Positions 37,301 to 50,584 of a stretch of DNA of 64,000 nt are shown here, in pieces. The notes under the pieces were generated by a model, which saw only the letters and a program-made list of their open reading frames with translations, did not search any database and was not told the DNA's origin. The position numbers and the translations under genes were made by a program. Origin of the DNA: Neodontobutis hainanensis (Eukaryota; Chordata; Actinopteri; Gobiiformes; Odontobutidae); the NCBI GenBank assembly GCA_024349245.1, contig JALDNG010000022.1, forward strand, positions 6,400,001-6,464,000, read 5' to 3'. The stretch's first letter is position 1. The number at the start of each line of letters is the position of its first letter.

Positions 37301-40300
37301 GGTCATGATCTGGAAGATGTCACTATGCCCTTTTCTAAACATTTTATGTCCTTAAGTGGGCACAGTGGACTTTACAAACAAGAGATCAGCAATATTGATC
37401 AGAGAAAGACTTTATACATTTATAACATGGAAAAACAGGGGTTTAGCTTGGCTGTTAAGTGTTGATTAAAAGATTATATCAGACTTGTCAATGAAGAATA
37501 GGTAATTTTGACAATATGACGCCAACCACAAAACACACAAATGATATAAAACAGCACAAAGCATAAACCACTATGTTTAAGGTAAAGAACCACAAATGAG
37601 AGGCACAAAGGAAAAACAGAGCCAAAAGATTGGTGGAGCAGAAAACTCCAAAATACCCCCATCATCCCTTTCTCCCTGTCTTATGCACTAATGCTATCCA
37701 GGCTCTCTAGAGACACAAGGCTTAATTGCATGCTGATTTGCATAATTGTGCATATTAATGTAGTTTCCTTATGAATATTCATATTTTGTCTTTGATTTTT
37801 GCCTAATTAAAAAAATGTGTGTGAGAAAGCAAAAGAGGGATCGAGCGGGTGGAAGGAGAAAGCAAGGGGAAGAGAGTGGGAGAGGAAGAAGAGGGGTCTC
37901 GGCAAGATCAGCAGCATGGCTGACGAGTGAGAATGAGTGATGAGACTAACAGAGCAGTGCAAGCACCTACACACACTGCGACAGCCGTGATCTATGGAAC
38001 TGATGCCAGTGGCATGGAGAATCAGGCAAGTATGGAGGAGAGGTCCCCTCTCTTCCATACTTGTCAGACTGGCCCTGCCAAAAGGCCAGAGCCTCTAATA
38101 AGGTGCCACACCATTGTCAACTATGTTGTCCAATGGCACATGACACTGGCGACAGGCACAGCACAAATAAAGACAACAGACCTTCTTTACTAAAAAAGGG
38201 AATGATCACTAGAAACCTTGTCTTCTTCTAAACCACTGGCCTAATTTTTTTTTTACACCTTAAACATTGTTTTCAATAATATCTGTTAAAATTTAAAATC
38301 CAAGCACTGGAAAAGTTAGTAATGGTTATGCGTACTGCTCATTGCCGGTAATTCCAATACTGTACTCATTCGCCTCTGAAAGCCCCATTTGGTCAGCGGG
38401 TGTGCAGAGGATGGAGAGAAAACATGGCTGTGCAGGAGAAGTCTGACAACATTGTTTCACACTTACTGCTGTAATTAACTTGGAGGCAATTAAAACAAGG
38501 TGAAGAGCTGCTGAGGTGACACAGACACTCGGCCAACCCAGGAGAGCCAGACTATGCCAAAGTGGGATATTTGTTTTGATGTTGATTTTTGCCATAAGTG
38601 AAATCTAGTGTCACCACAGGAAGTTAAAATTGTTTAATAAAAGTAGCCAAAATTATCTGCCAAGAAAAGCATGCAGTTGGAGAAATAAAATATGACAAAT
38701 AAATCAGAAATTGGTGGGAAACCTTTAGTCAGCAAGTTGCCAGCGAAATTGCACGTTTAAAGAATGTATGAAGTATTTTCCCAAATAACTATTAAAAAGG
38801 ACAATCATTTTACAGAGACTTTTTAAGCACAGTGCGATAAGGAATAATCATTTTCATCAACATCTTGACTTGTTGGTTGTAAATACTTTGCTTGTGAAGT
38901 CAAATGGGAAAACAAATACCTTTATTGAAGCCTAAAAATATTTATTTTCTGAGCCACAAAGCCTTTTCACAGCTGAAAGCTCTGAAAATATCTTATTTAG
39001 CTCAAAGAAAAATCCAGTATCCTTAGAGATTTTCATATTCTGAGAGCTTAGCTTCTCCAACTGAAATCCACAAATACAGTCCCGTGGATCGAACAGGATG
39101 CACACTCACAAACAGCTCTAGCTAATATGTGAGACCACATGTGAAATTCACAATATTGTTGTGATCTGGAGCCTCTTGCATTTTGTGGATTTGTTTGTGC
39201 GTGATGGGGGTTGGAGACATTGCCAGCAGCTGCAGAGGTGACAGAGGAGACGCCTGCCTGAAGGCTTGTGGGCTTGGCCAGCACCCATGCACCACACACT
39301 GTCACACTCTGCCTCCCCTACTTCTTAAACATCCCACACTTCTTGCCAATCCCCTTGTCCATCCTCTCCCTACACTCTGGCTGACACACCCTTTCCCGCT
39401 CACTCACACATGCTCTGCCACTGAAGAGGGAGGGACGCCTAATGCAATTAGCACCCCTCTGAGCACTTTTGTGTTGATGAATAGAGGTGGTCTGGTAGGC
39501 CACTAGGCTGCTCATTGCAGTTCCCGCGCTGCAGGGTCCCTGAATATACAAGCTGCAAATGTGACGTCATAGATGGACGTTGGTCTGTTATGGACATAAT
39601 GTCTAAATAAATAGGTTTTCTAAACCACAAATCATGTGGTCCATTGATGTGCATTTTAAGTAGATATAGATATAGACACACACACAAATTGGATAGTAAA
39701 ATAGTTTCTTTATATTTATTGTATTCAATAAAAAAAGCACTTTAACATGAATTAACATCTTAGTGTGGCCAGAATTACAGTAATAGTTTTTTTGAGCAAA
39801 CCATAATTCCTAAATAAATTTGTGAATTTGTAGAATACACTTTGTAGGACTAATGCTGAACAAAAGTGCATGCTCCACACTTCCTTGCACAAAGCTGACA
39901 GAGCACAACAGAAGAGTCTAAAGTGTCTAGAAGCTGGCTAACTTGTCAGTTGCTTCAGTCTCAGAAATGAATCAGTGCAGAGACAGGAGCAGAGTGTTGC
40001 AGACTTAATAGTTGGATTTCCTCCCTGCATGTATACTTGGTCCAGGACAGTAGTCCAGTTAAATGGCTGAAATGAGCTATGACGGCAGCTCGACTAAGCT
40101 GCGCATGTGAATGCAGTGATTGTGACAGCTTGAAGTATCACATTAAAATGGGTGTCAATGACCAGGGGCCACACTTTTGGACATGAGGAGGGGCAAAGGA
40201 ATTAACTCCTCACTGCTTCGTAATTGCCGGCTGTAATAGAAACAAACAGGATTCTGCCTTGCCCTGGCTGATCCTCCTATTCAACGAGTGCTCTCTTCCA

Positions 40301-42522
40301 CTTTGGCCACTCACTGCATGCTGGGCTAGTTTAAGAGGCTGTGAGCTGTGGGTGAGGGACATTGTCTCAAGCTCAAGCCATTTCCTGCAGATCAGTGGGG
40401 GTAAGAGCTCTGTGTCGTGTTGGGGGAGGAGTGTTTTACAATTCAGGGTGGGGGAGTTGTTTCAGGTCCATAAGCCCTCTTTTTTGCCTTTGTTCCTTAG
40501 TGGCCAAGTTCTCACTCTAGGGAGCATCGGGGAGTGTGACTCGATTTCACACACCAGGTTGGCAGGGTGACAGGAATGAAAGTAACACAGCTTACTAATA
40601 ACATTCAGGAAGAGAGAAAAGCTCACTCAAAGGCTTAAGGTGCTTTGAGTGGTTAACTTAGAGCTGCTACTTTGCACTCAAAACAAAAAAAAAAAAAAAA
40701 AAAAAAAGACTGTGGGTAGATATTCTGATAGCTGTCAAAATACAACTTAGGTAAACCCCAACAACATAACAGTTATCCTATAAAACCTCGTACAATTTGC
40801 CAGCACCATGTTAGTAAAAGGTAATGTGTGTGATGCATGTGTGAGTGCCCCAGATTATTTATACATACTTTATGCACAATTTAATAATGATGCCATTTTC
40901 TTTACTTCACATAAAAGTCTTACCTGATCCAGTAAACTGAGTGCTGGCAAGTGTCATTGTTCGGTTCTTTCCATTGGCTACTGGGGGGGCAAACATCTAA
41001 AAGACAAAAGAGGAAATGCACCATAACTAATAAAGCAAAGGCAGGCACACTTCACACATGCTTTCTCCAGTCATAAAAGAGCGACAGATTTACATTTGTG
41101 TCAACATACTAACTAGCAAACTTATTGTTGACTGGAAAAAAAAAAAAAAAAGATACATACTTTAAATTGCAATATCCACATCTATAAGAATGTACTATGC
41201 CTTTTATTAAAATATACATATAAGGCCTGTGTCTTTTTGGCAGCCATTTTTCTGTGGCTCTAGTGTACAAACCATTTTGTAACTAGGACATATACTACAT
41301 AACAATCTGCCACACATGAACTGGTTTTCTTTTTATGCTGAAAATCCAAAACTGATAAGACACACTCTTTGTTGTTTCTGTTAGGTTTGTTTTGCCGAGC
41401 TAACACGCATTACTCTGTCCACAAATAAACAAGAGAAATCTTGTGCAGTGGTTAACGTTTTTTTGACCAATTATCAATGTTAAATTTAGAACGAACATCT
41501 GCTGATGGAAATTGGCAGCAGATCAATCTGACTGAGCATTTCTAACACAAACCCCAGTGTCTAATAAGAACCGCCCACAATCCCCTTCGCAACAAGGGCT
41601 GTTTTTCCTCATGGGGTTCAATACTGAATGGAGCGCTAAGACCAATATTCACCTAAAACAGCTAAGACTGTCGCTTCAGACTTAGCTAGTCAAAAGGCTC
41701 AGTCTTTCACAGTACCGATCTGACGTATCCTGTCACAAAAACCTCACGTCTCATTAGATATGTATATGTATGTAATAATAATAATAATAAATAATATTAT
41801 TATAGAACAGGCGCTACGAGCAGCCAACTTATCCAGCACAAGACAACAACTACTCAAAAGTCCACGTTCACCTTGCAGTAAAACTTGTTAAAGCTGAAAA
41901 TATATATAACAGTACCTCTATGAGCTTTGAACATAGTGTCTATAACTCTAAAGAATACTTCTGAAGCCATTACTGTGAATATAGCTTTGTTAAAACAAAA
42001 GTTGGACAAAAATTAATTTCCACAAAACTACTACTGCTGTCGCTAATTTCTGCAGCCAGTTTCAAAAATAAAAAAACTGTAGCCTTGTTTAACATTTTTT
42101 GGCCCGCCCGCTTGATAGACCATCAACTAGGGCAGTTTGTGCATATTGGCTATAATTTTGTTGCTCGACTACATCCTCATTTGTAAAATTGGATTCATCT
42201 CCAGCTAAGATTAACACACTGCTTCATATAATCACCAATACCTCTGCACGTCAAGAATGAAGGACAGAAATAACTGACACAAGGTAAAGTTTGAAAAATG
42301 AAAACTAATTAAACTAAGCGGTAGGCTAAAACTTTTCCCCCTCCTAACAGTCAATAGTATTTTTTTCCCCTCTCCCTTAAAATCTGCCCCCAGTGCCATC
42401 CACCTATCACTACCACCCAAACACCCCGACCACTTTCCCAACCTTACCGCGCTGAAATCCAGGAGGTCGCTGAGTTCCTTGTCAGTTCCCACTGCAGCCA
42501 TTCTTTGCTGCTGTTCGTTCAT
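28398..42522 (-). CDS. tcf3: Transcription factor 3 (E2A; E12-type bHLH E-protein)
   Basis: Ubiquitous class I bHLH factor that dimerises with tissue bHLH proteins on E-boxes. Nineteen coding exons: 42448-42522, 40924-40996, 37089-37162, 36480-36552, 35997-36037, 35537-35669, 35283-35329, 31906-32005, 31712-31809, 31538-31631, 31352-31410, 31140-31215, 30604-30665, 30262-30459, 29986-30097, 29711-29861, 29335-29397, 28651-28886, 28398-28543. They total 1911 nt, 636 residues plus stop; human is about 654. Visible: activation domain 1 (VGTDKELSDLLDFS, residues 13-24), GLPSDIA-like FLPSDIALPSPDAMSPSGLK, NLS-like KKIRKPPGLPSS, EDRLEEAIHVLRSHAVG, acidic IKREDKEDDE, then bHLH (about 526-582: [47 protein letters not shown]). 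The tail [20 protein letters not shown] then GVVGD and final NPVGHM identify TCF3 rather than TCF4 or TCF12. The bHLH exon is the E12 type. Confidence 0.96.
29335..29397 (-). other. tcf3: 63-nt symmetric exon upstream of the tcf3 bHLH exon
   Basis: A TTTCAG acceptor and GTAAGC donor bound exactly 63 nt. Included, it adds KEAFTLQMLSALSDPKDDDD in frame; skipped, the flanking exons (29711-29861 and 28651-28886) still join in frame. It therefore behaves like a cassette exon just before the DNA-binding domain. I do not recall an equivalent in mammalian TCF3. Confidence 0.65.
30709..30722 (+). promoter_or_regulatory. CTCF-like motif in tcf3 intron
   Basis: ACACCAGATGGCGC on the + strand matches 13 of 14 positions of the CTCF core CCASYAGRKGGCRS. 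It lies just upstream (in gene orientation) of the exon at 30604-30665. Confidence 0.4.
32006..35282 (-). other. tcf3: tcf3 intron
   Basis: 3.3-kb intron. It contains a long strand-biased purine-rich block at about 32650-33110, a CTCF-like CCACAAGATGGCAA at about 32187-32200, and a block at about 34690-34940 (with CATGTTTACAGCCTGGTACA and TTTACAATCTATGG) that resembles abundant dispersed fish repeats. No exon was recognised. Confidence 0.5.
34690..34940. repeat. Possible dispersed fish repeat
   Basis: The segments CATGTTTACAGCCTGGTACA, GGCTCCGTCTCTAGAGCTAA and ATTTACAATCTATGGCCACT resemble a family often met in teleost introns. No clear terminal repeats or coding sequence were found, so the class and limits are uncertain. 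Confidence 0.35.
35790..35960. repeat. Dispersed teleost repeat fragment
   Basis: Inside a tcf3 intron. It holds the phrases ACCCAGAGAAAACCCACCC, GGAGAACATGCAAACTCCAC and CAGAAAGG followed by GGGAGTTGAACCCTGGACT, a string seen in a very common fish interspersed repeat. Ends and class cannot be assigned by eye. Confidence 0.6.
36137..36160. repeat. Poly(A) tract
   Basis: An uninterrupted run of more than 20 A in a tcf3 intron. Similar runs occur at about 40687-40707, 46353-46370 and 49087-49105. None is joined to a recognisable retroelement. Confidence 0.8.
37163..40923 (-). other. tcf3: tcf3 intron with candidate enhancer
   Basis: 3.8-kb intron with no exon recognised. The segment 37720-37800 packs homeodomain/POU-type motifs: CTTAATTGCATG, GATTTGCATAATTG, TGCATATTAATG and ATGAATATTCAT. 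The segment 38390-38580 is less AT-rich and contains TAATTAACTTGGAGGCAATT. Both are candidates for conserved regulatory DNA. Confidence 0.45.
37720..37800. promoter_or_regulatory. Candidate POU/octamer-type enhancer core in tcf3 intron
   Basis: Within about 80 bp lie an octamer ATTTGCAT, the 12-mer TGCATATTAATG, ATGAATATTCAT (a near-palindrome) and TAATTGCATG. The clustering of related AT-rich half-sites is what octamer-factor enhancers look like. Function is inferred from motif content only. Confidence 0.35.
40997..42447 (-). other. tcf3: tcf3 intron 1 (between first two coding exons)
   Basis: 1.45 kb between MNEQQQ... and MFAPP... exons. It contains an AAT-rich microsatellite near 41773-41803 and nothing else recognisable. 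Confidence 0.6.
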
Positions 42523-45373
42523 AACCCTTAGCCTCTAATAAACCCTAAGAGAGAAAATTTGCAGACAGACTTTTAGTGGCACTGGCAAAAACAAAAAGAC
42601 GTGACATGCAGCTCTAAGAAATCTATGACAAATGTAACACACGGGTGAGAACTAAATCCTTATCATTAAGACTCGATTGTCTTCTGAGCCTCTGCTTAAG
42701 TCGACTTGCAGCACAAAGTCGTCAAACAACAAAATGTGGCTAAACATGCTTTGTCCCACCATACACTTCAAAATGCCAGAGACTCTCGAGCTGTATGAGT
42801 AGAAAAGACCCTGCCATGAAATAATGATGGTGCCTTTGTCAAATTACTACCACAAAATAAACTTAAAAAAAAAAAGTTTTTCATTTTATGCAACCCTGGT
42901 AAATAACAACCATATGTCGATCATTGCAACGTAAAAAAAAAAAAATGTAATACATTTACAATTACAGACATAATTAGGACTATTGTTAGCCTAAGGAAAT
43001 CGGGGTGAAAGGCAGAGCTAATGACTGTATGGAGACATGTCATTACCAAATTACCATATGTCAAATCAGAAAGAACCTTGTCAAATGACACAGTGAGCAT
43101 GAATACTGGATTTACCCTGTGTTTTGCATTCCAACGCAAGCCTAGGGCCGCTCTGATACGGAGTGTTGCCTCTCTAGAGCTCACAGGGAGCCGGCAATAA
43201 GGAGAGCGAGAGGAGGAATAGAGGCACTCGGACACCAACAGGTGGTGTACTTTTACAGCTACTATTGAAATATAGCAATAACATAAAATAACAAATGAGT
43301 AAGAAAGAATGATTGAAAGAATATGCTAAATATAAAGATATCTTAAAATAATAAAAGACCCACTTTACAACTAAATGTATGTACAACTTTTAAAAAATGA
43401 AAAAGAAATAAACATAATCTCGCATACAGCGGCTTTTCCCCCAAGTCAGTTCAATAGACAACTCAGGGGAGCACAACTAACTTGACCGTACACAACAAAA
43501 TCCCATATCAACATTAGTGGGCTGTAACACACAATTTTAAACTTAAACAATGATAATATGGAACAAAGTTGGCACCCCAAACCACAATGACACCCCTCAC
43601 TACTGGTGTTGAGCACATGAAAGGTTTAGTGTAACAAAATGGCATCTCAAGCTTCTGCTGGATCAATATTTGAAGCAAGCACACTAAGGGGTCTTTGTCA
43701 CCTAACACAAGCAAATAAGACTTTCTCTACCAAAAAAAATTAAATTAAATTAAAAATTAAAAAAGCCTGCACTTTAAATTGAACTTGTCTTACAGTCAAA
43801 AAATAAAATATACAAAAATTTGTGACTTGAGTAGAGCGTCTGATCAGTTTGTGGCTATGTTTTTCAGACAAAGTAGACCCAATTAAGATGTGGTTCCTCA
43901 AATCTGCTCGTCTAAAAAAATGTAATCGTGTCAATATGTTGATTTTACAGATGCGTATTCAGCTGTTGAAATAGAAACTAGTATGATCTTACTGTGTAGC
44001 CTAAGAAACACACACAAGGCTACTGTTACATATTAAATGCACTGAAGATTGTGTTCATGTAGGCTAGGCCTCTGCTGCTGACAACTAACCACTTACTGTT
44101 TATTTGTGTGTGTGACCATGGACCAAGTTGGATTTTATTATGCTATGACATCTAAACGGAAACAAATGCCGAAAACAAGAGTAACAATGCAAAAGGCTGT
44201 GCTTTAGTACAATGCAGTAAAGTTCGTGCCACAAATAGGCCTACTGAGCTCTTTTTTTTCACATGTTAGGGTTCAAGTCGTGCATTATGAGGGAGTTCAG
44301 TGGAGAAGACGGTGGGGGTGGGAGCAGAAGGAATTTCCTGCCAAATGTGCAATAAAATAAAGTCTAGCTGGTGGCCAGACACTTCCACAAAGGGATGTTT
44401 AAAAGACTAGGCCTACCAAAGGTGTTTTATGGAAATAGTCCAATAATAAATACATGTAGGCCAGAACCACGGCACAAACTTTAGCTAAAATACCCGACTG
44501 TATTTCAGAACGGCACGATTTTACATTCCACATAATGTGTAACGCGAATAGCGGTGATACACGGTAAAAACAAAATGTAGCCCGTTAGATAGCCTATGAC
44601 TAATACACAAGGTTGGGAGTCTTTTAGCAGAACAAAGGAGTAATTTCCTCCGTGGTCGGTGCGGAGACCATCACACACTTGGCTCGCCACCTCAAACCAG
44701 ACAAAAACTTACATCCCCGCTTTAACCACACATTCCCAAAAAAACTTGCTGGCGAAATGCGTCCGCAATATATGTGTGCTACAACACAAACACATATGAA
44801 GTTAAAGAACGTGGTTTACCTCTCTCCAAATGTGTGATATCCAACAGTAAAAAGAAAAACGGAGTCTCGTATGGGGAAAAACATAAAACTTCAAGAGAAT
44901 TTCGACCTCAGTGCATGAAACGCATTGGGGCACAGTGGACGTCTTCCTTTTGTCCCGGTAAGCCTGCTTTTCACGCTGCGCCCACGTGTTTGCTTCAATG
45001 TAACAAGTCTGTATGCAAACAAATCTATTATAGTAACTAATCTCGCGTCTTCCTTTTTTGTTGTTACAACTGAGATGATTTCATTCTTCTCGTAGACATC
45101 TTCACCACCTCCGTCCACATTGTCAGACGCAACAACGTATCCCTCCGCACATAGTGAGGGCCTCAACGCCAGCGGTATCCGATTTCAAACGCCTTTGAAA
45201 GATTGGTCGTTTAGTCGAAGAGGAAAATATGTCGGTTATGTTTTGTAGTTGTCTGAGCGGAGATGCTACCTAACTACCGCCACTGGGTTTGTCTCCACTG
45301 AACGGAATCTTTTAAAAGCCTGAGCGTATCACGCACTAGGTTATTCAGCGGAAGGTTATCGTAAGAAAGTTAC
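42523..45373 (-). other. tcf3: tcf3 5' UTR intron
   Basis: The first coding exon has a good acceptor (CTCTTAG, exon starting at 42544), 22 nt before the ATG. A matching donor GCAG/GTAACT is at 45374/45373, so about 2.8 kb of intron separates the promoter exon from the coding start. No coding sequence was recognised in it. Confidence 0.55.
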
Positions 45374-45560
45374 CTGCGATTACACAGCAGCAGCTTGACG
45401 AGATGGCACGATAAATGTGAAAGAGCGCAGCCAATAGAAAAACGGATCGGGTTGGTAGGCAGCAACCACGGCCAATAAACGCGTGAAAACAGAGCTTAAC
45501 CCCGCCTTCTTCTTGACGTTCACTTTCCCTGTGCAGTCGGGGAGGGAGGCTGGCTGTGGG
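45374..45560 (-). promoter_or_regulatory. tcf3: tcf3 noncoding first exon and promoter
   Basis: A donor (GTAATCGCAG/GTAACT on the - strand) ends a probable noncoding exon at 45374. Just upstream are two CCAAT boxes (GCCAATAG at 45430-45437 and GCCAATAAAC at 45471-45480) in a CpG-richer setting (AACGGATCGG, AACGCGTG). This fits an NF-Y-driven TATA-less promoter. The transcription start is not fixed by the sequence. Confidence 0.6.
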
Positions 45561-48500
45561 GCTCCGACATGCCCGCTGACATCATTTTATTTTTCAGGTT
45601 GCAGTGCTCTCTTTTCTGTTTTATATAACAACAGCAAATATGTTAACACTTTTTGTATCGCATTACCTATAACTTTCCCAGAGTATAAGCTAAATGCTCG
45701 TTACAGCTCGGCTATAGAGGGTGTGTTGGTAATATATAGGCTATGTGTGTTCTGTTGGATTAGCCGGATCTTTAATGTAGGCTACCTAGGCCACTTTAAA
45801 AACATACAAACTTGGACTTGGCAGACATACGCCGTAACTTAGTCTAATTATTGGCAAAACAGTAAAACAAACACTAAAAAAATGGGCAGCACTTTCGGGT
45901 GTTGTAGCTATACTTAAGGCTATTTGTTGATGATTCTTTAAGGAATTAGGAATAAAAATGTAAATTTAAAACCCCACAGAAGTTACTGAAACAATTACGT
46001 TTCCGTGAAAATTGTTACCCCTTCATATGCTATGTAATGTAGCTTACTGTAGCCTAATACACAGGCACTATTTTGTAAAGGATCTGGTAACCATGAGATC
46101 AATAGGCTAAAGCCTTGGTAGCTTTGCTCCAAAGTGGAGAGGAGTTGGAAGGGAAGCTATAGGACCCTAATGTAGTGGTGTTGGTGGGCTGTATTTCACA
46201 AAAACAAGAAAAAGATGATAGAATAGGGGCATGTGTCAAATCATTGCAAACTAAGAAGTAAAACAAAATTGTCATTTGTATGGTTTGACAGAAACTAAAG
46301 TGCAAAGCCTATCTGCACAAATCATAGATTACAGTTTATTAGATCAATAATTGCAAAAAAAAAAAAAAAACATGCTTTTAGTCAATATACACATAAGTTA
46401 ACCTGTGAGCTTGCTTGTAAACAAAGACACAATGAGTACTCAATGAGAAAAGTGTATGTAGGTGTTGGACAGATGCTGTTTTTAACCTGAGGGCAAACCT
46501 TGCCAAAGAAAAAGGAAGTTAAAATGACCCCTCTTTGTTTCCTGTCAACAGCCTCCAAAATCACCATGCTGTGTGTTTATAAAGTCTAACCATGTATTAT
46601 TTACAAAAAAACACAAACACAGCCTACAACAACAAACATATTTTCTTTTTACAGCACATGATCAATAACTAGAAAAAAAATCTAAGATGTAAATTAAATA
46701 GCAAAAATAATACTTGAGCAATATGCAAAAATATTTGGCCTTTCTGTTTTTATTACATGTTAAAGGCAAATTGTCTGTTCGCCTTGGTCATCAGTGGGAC
46801 AGGGGATTTGCTGTCAATAGGACATATAGGTAAATAATCCATTGGGTGTCCCCATGGGTAAAAGAAAAGCCTCTGCACAGAACATTAATTAGTCTCATGG
46901 ACTATCTTAGGAATGTAATGGGGTTAGAGCAAGGAACAAACGCACATATGGGTCATAAATACCTCCACAAACGTACTACGCACAGGACACACACATACAA
47001 ATGGAAAGATAATTAAACGATGGCTGAAGCATCAGAAAACAATCATATAAAGTGCATCCTGAGTTATCACTCTAATACTTATTTGAAAGGTTTCTTTGAG
47101 GAATGTATTCATCAAAAGATGAAATATGACAGATGGAAACATCTGTTAGGGAAAAATTATTTTTAGTGGAAGTATAAAATCTCTCATATTCTCACTTTTT
47201 CCAGAAGATGTTAGGCTTTGAGTAAGAATAGTGCTGTTGTCAGTTTTAGCAATGAGGCTTGTAAGCCCTCCAAGTAGTTTGTAGTAACAGCTGGGTCTGA
47301 CATGGAGTGCATGTACAAGGGCAGCCAGGCTGAAGAGAGGGAGGGGCGGCTGAAAAAGAATAAAAACACACTATACTTCAGCCGCATATTGAGTGCATCT
47401 AACGGCCACAAAAGCCTAAACTGTTATGTAAATTAGTTGTGCAACAGGCAGCTTAGGAAAATGGAAAAAATATGCAAAACAATTTATTTTAAGATTGAAA
47501 GTAAAAATCTGATTACACCACTCGCACTGTCACAAACTGGAACAATGGCTATGGCTTATTTGAGAGAATGATAGTTTACATTCATCTGTTTGATAAGCAT
47601 TTAGTCCACCACCATTTTGTATGTTCTGGAAAATTAAAAAGGAACAAAAGGCAGTGACCTCTTAAAGCAGAGTAAGCTCTTTTGCTAAAAAAGACGTTTC
47701 CTCAATCACAGTAACTCCGGGTAATGGACCACATGGTAACCTCAAAAGCTACAGCATCATTAACACGCATGGACAAAACAATAACAACAGCCATGTCATC
47801 TATAATCTAAACATACGTTTACATTACACTGGACAGGAACGACAGAGCTTGGAGGGATACTGTCGCACATGCCCTCGTTGATTCCTTCAAGCCATTCCCA
47901 GCTCCATATCTGTAATTAACGACAGATGCACATAGAAAATTAGCATATGTTTGGCACATTCGTGCTAATCGGTCATATATTTGTGCATATTAATGAAATA
48001 TTTATTTATGTACACACACTTTGGATCACATAAATTCACACAAGAAACATCAGTGTGAATTAATGTCTGTTCTAATTACTCAATTTTCTGTAATTGTTAA
48101 GTCTTTGTAGCAGATAAATAGAGGGTCTACGGGCTTTACATAATAATAGTAATAATACAAATATTGTGACTATATATTTTTTAATGAAAGGCCAGATGTG
48201 TTACATACCATAGTATCTGGGTTTAGTGTTAGCTTCCTGCCTGTCTACACTGTCACATGTTATACATATTTAGCACTCAATGGCATCCTCCTCTTCTCAT
48301 GTGAAGCCAGCCATGCGAGCCAAGCTGCATCACTGGGTTATATCACACACACAATGATTTGCCCGTAAACATAGAGTAGGCAGTGCACATATGCACACAG
48401 TGCTCGCTGGTGAGGCAAGCTGCTCACCTCGTTCCATACTGAGCCCCTCACAGCCTGTAATAGTAGAGGCTTAGGTTTGGGTGGGGGAAGGGCAGAGGTG

Positions 48501-50584
48501 CACAGGTTTCTGATCAGACAAGGAAAACTAGGCCAAGACCAACAATCCCTCTTCCTCAACAACCTCGGTGCCTTCTAAACACTACAACTTCCTTTCACAG
48601 CTGTGACAAACACTTGAATAATTTTAATGCAAGAACAAGAAAAGGATTTTTGCCACAACACATGTATTTAGAGGCATAACAGCTTCTCATAGTCGAGCTA
48701 TGATTCATGCTTCCTTGCCTCTTTGGAAGCTGTCCTCCAATAAGAGTTAGAGGCTGGGGGTAGGAGCGGATAGATTGATAGTGTTGGCTGAGTGCCCATG
48801 CTCAAAGTCTATCTGTGCTGAAGGGGAGGAGACAGGGGGGATCTATCTGTTGTACTTTCTGTGCTCATGATAAACTGACTCTCGTCAAGCATTTTCCCCC
48901 TACTACAACTGGCCTGGCAGAAAACACCCAACTTGCAATAACTTCAAACATGTTAGACAACCAGGAAAAAAAAGCAGGGGGGAGTGAATAATTTAACAAG
49001 GCAATAATCCACAAGGTTATATGACAATGGGGAAGCAGAGCAGTTGTTTTGGAACAAGTGAGGACAGCATTTCTGCATATTTTTAATAAAAAAAAAAAAA
49101 AAAAAGTCAAAACAGTCAAACTTAAAGAGACACATTAAACAAAGATTTAGCATTGCCAAAATACTATATGCATCATTAACAAGGAATGGATGAATCAGAA
49201 ATGCAGAAATGCAGTGCTTTCTATCTCATCCTAAACTGTAATTTCCAAAGAGAGGCACAGTGCAAAAGAAAATGAGTTTGAAAAAGGGATTGTCTATGAC
49301 ATTAATCCTTCCAAACACTACAGTTCTAGACAGGATCCAATTCAGACAGACAAGCGCAAAGCAAATCAACAATCTATTTACTAAAGGAAAAACTAAACCA
49401 ACAATGCTTTTGGCTTCTGACTAGTCTCATTTGACAATGGCTTTTGAGGATAGCGTTCTTCCTCTGTTCTCTCAGGGTGATTTTATGGGACCCCTCCCTG
49501 CCTTGTATTCAGATTATTGTGCATTTGGGTGCCCCTGTTCTGCCACCCACGCTTCAGGTACAGTGAACAGAACAGCGGCTTCCTGTTTACAAAGCCGGGC
49601 AAATGAGAAGCCCATTTCCAGACTAGAGCTAAGGAAACATGGAAGCTGTGGTGGTGGTTAAACCCAAGGCTTTCCTTTTTAAATAGACAGAGAAATGAAG
49701 AATGGGAAGGTGAGAAACAGAAAGAACACAGAGGCCGTAGCGGCACGGAGAGTATCAGTGGCACAGTCAAAAACAGTGCTGTCCAAATCAGAAAATAACA
49801 TGGCTCTGTTATATTAAAGTGGGGGCTTGCAAAAAGTCATATGATGACAATCAGATCAGAAGCTGAATTGACTCTAAATCAATTGAAGTAGGCATGTCAG
49901 GGCTGCCCAGGACAGGAAGGGGAGAGAGGGAGTAAAAGGGAGATAGATGTTAGCCCATGTGGGGGAGGGAAGGAGAGATTGTAGGTGTCGTGGGAGCACT
50001 GCAACAACAATAACAGCAGTGTGTGCATGTGTGTTTTGAGACTGACACAGTGAATGAGTTGGACTGGAAGTGGGGATGTGTTATGGCTCACAGAAGTGAT
50101 GAAATGACGTCTCCTTTACTTCAGCACACAGCTGCTATTGCACCAAAGAACACTCTGTTAAGGAAGCTCACCTTCTATTTTTTCTGCCAGCTACTGGTCA
50201 GAAGTGTCTGCCTGCCTGTCATGTCGTCCTCTAATTAGTTAAACCTACACAATGACCACACTGTGTCCAATACAGACAGATTTCTGTCCATTGATGACAA
50301 CTTGTATAGTGCAGTCTGCTTAAAAACATATTAGCTGATGTTATATATTTCTATCTTTTCAAATAATTAGATGCAAATATCCTTTTTTTTATGTGTTCAT
50401 CATTCATTTATATTCTTATATCATTCATAAAACTGAACCCCTCTATATGTATATCCTCAAGTAATGTAAACACAACAGAGTACAGGTTAACAATTCTCCA
50501 GATATAAAACAAAATTTAATATCCTCCTTTTTGTTGTTTTCCAAATTTCTTTCATCTCTTTTTCTCCTCCCCTCCCCCTTTCTT

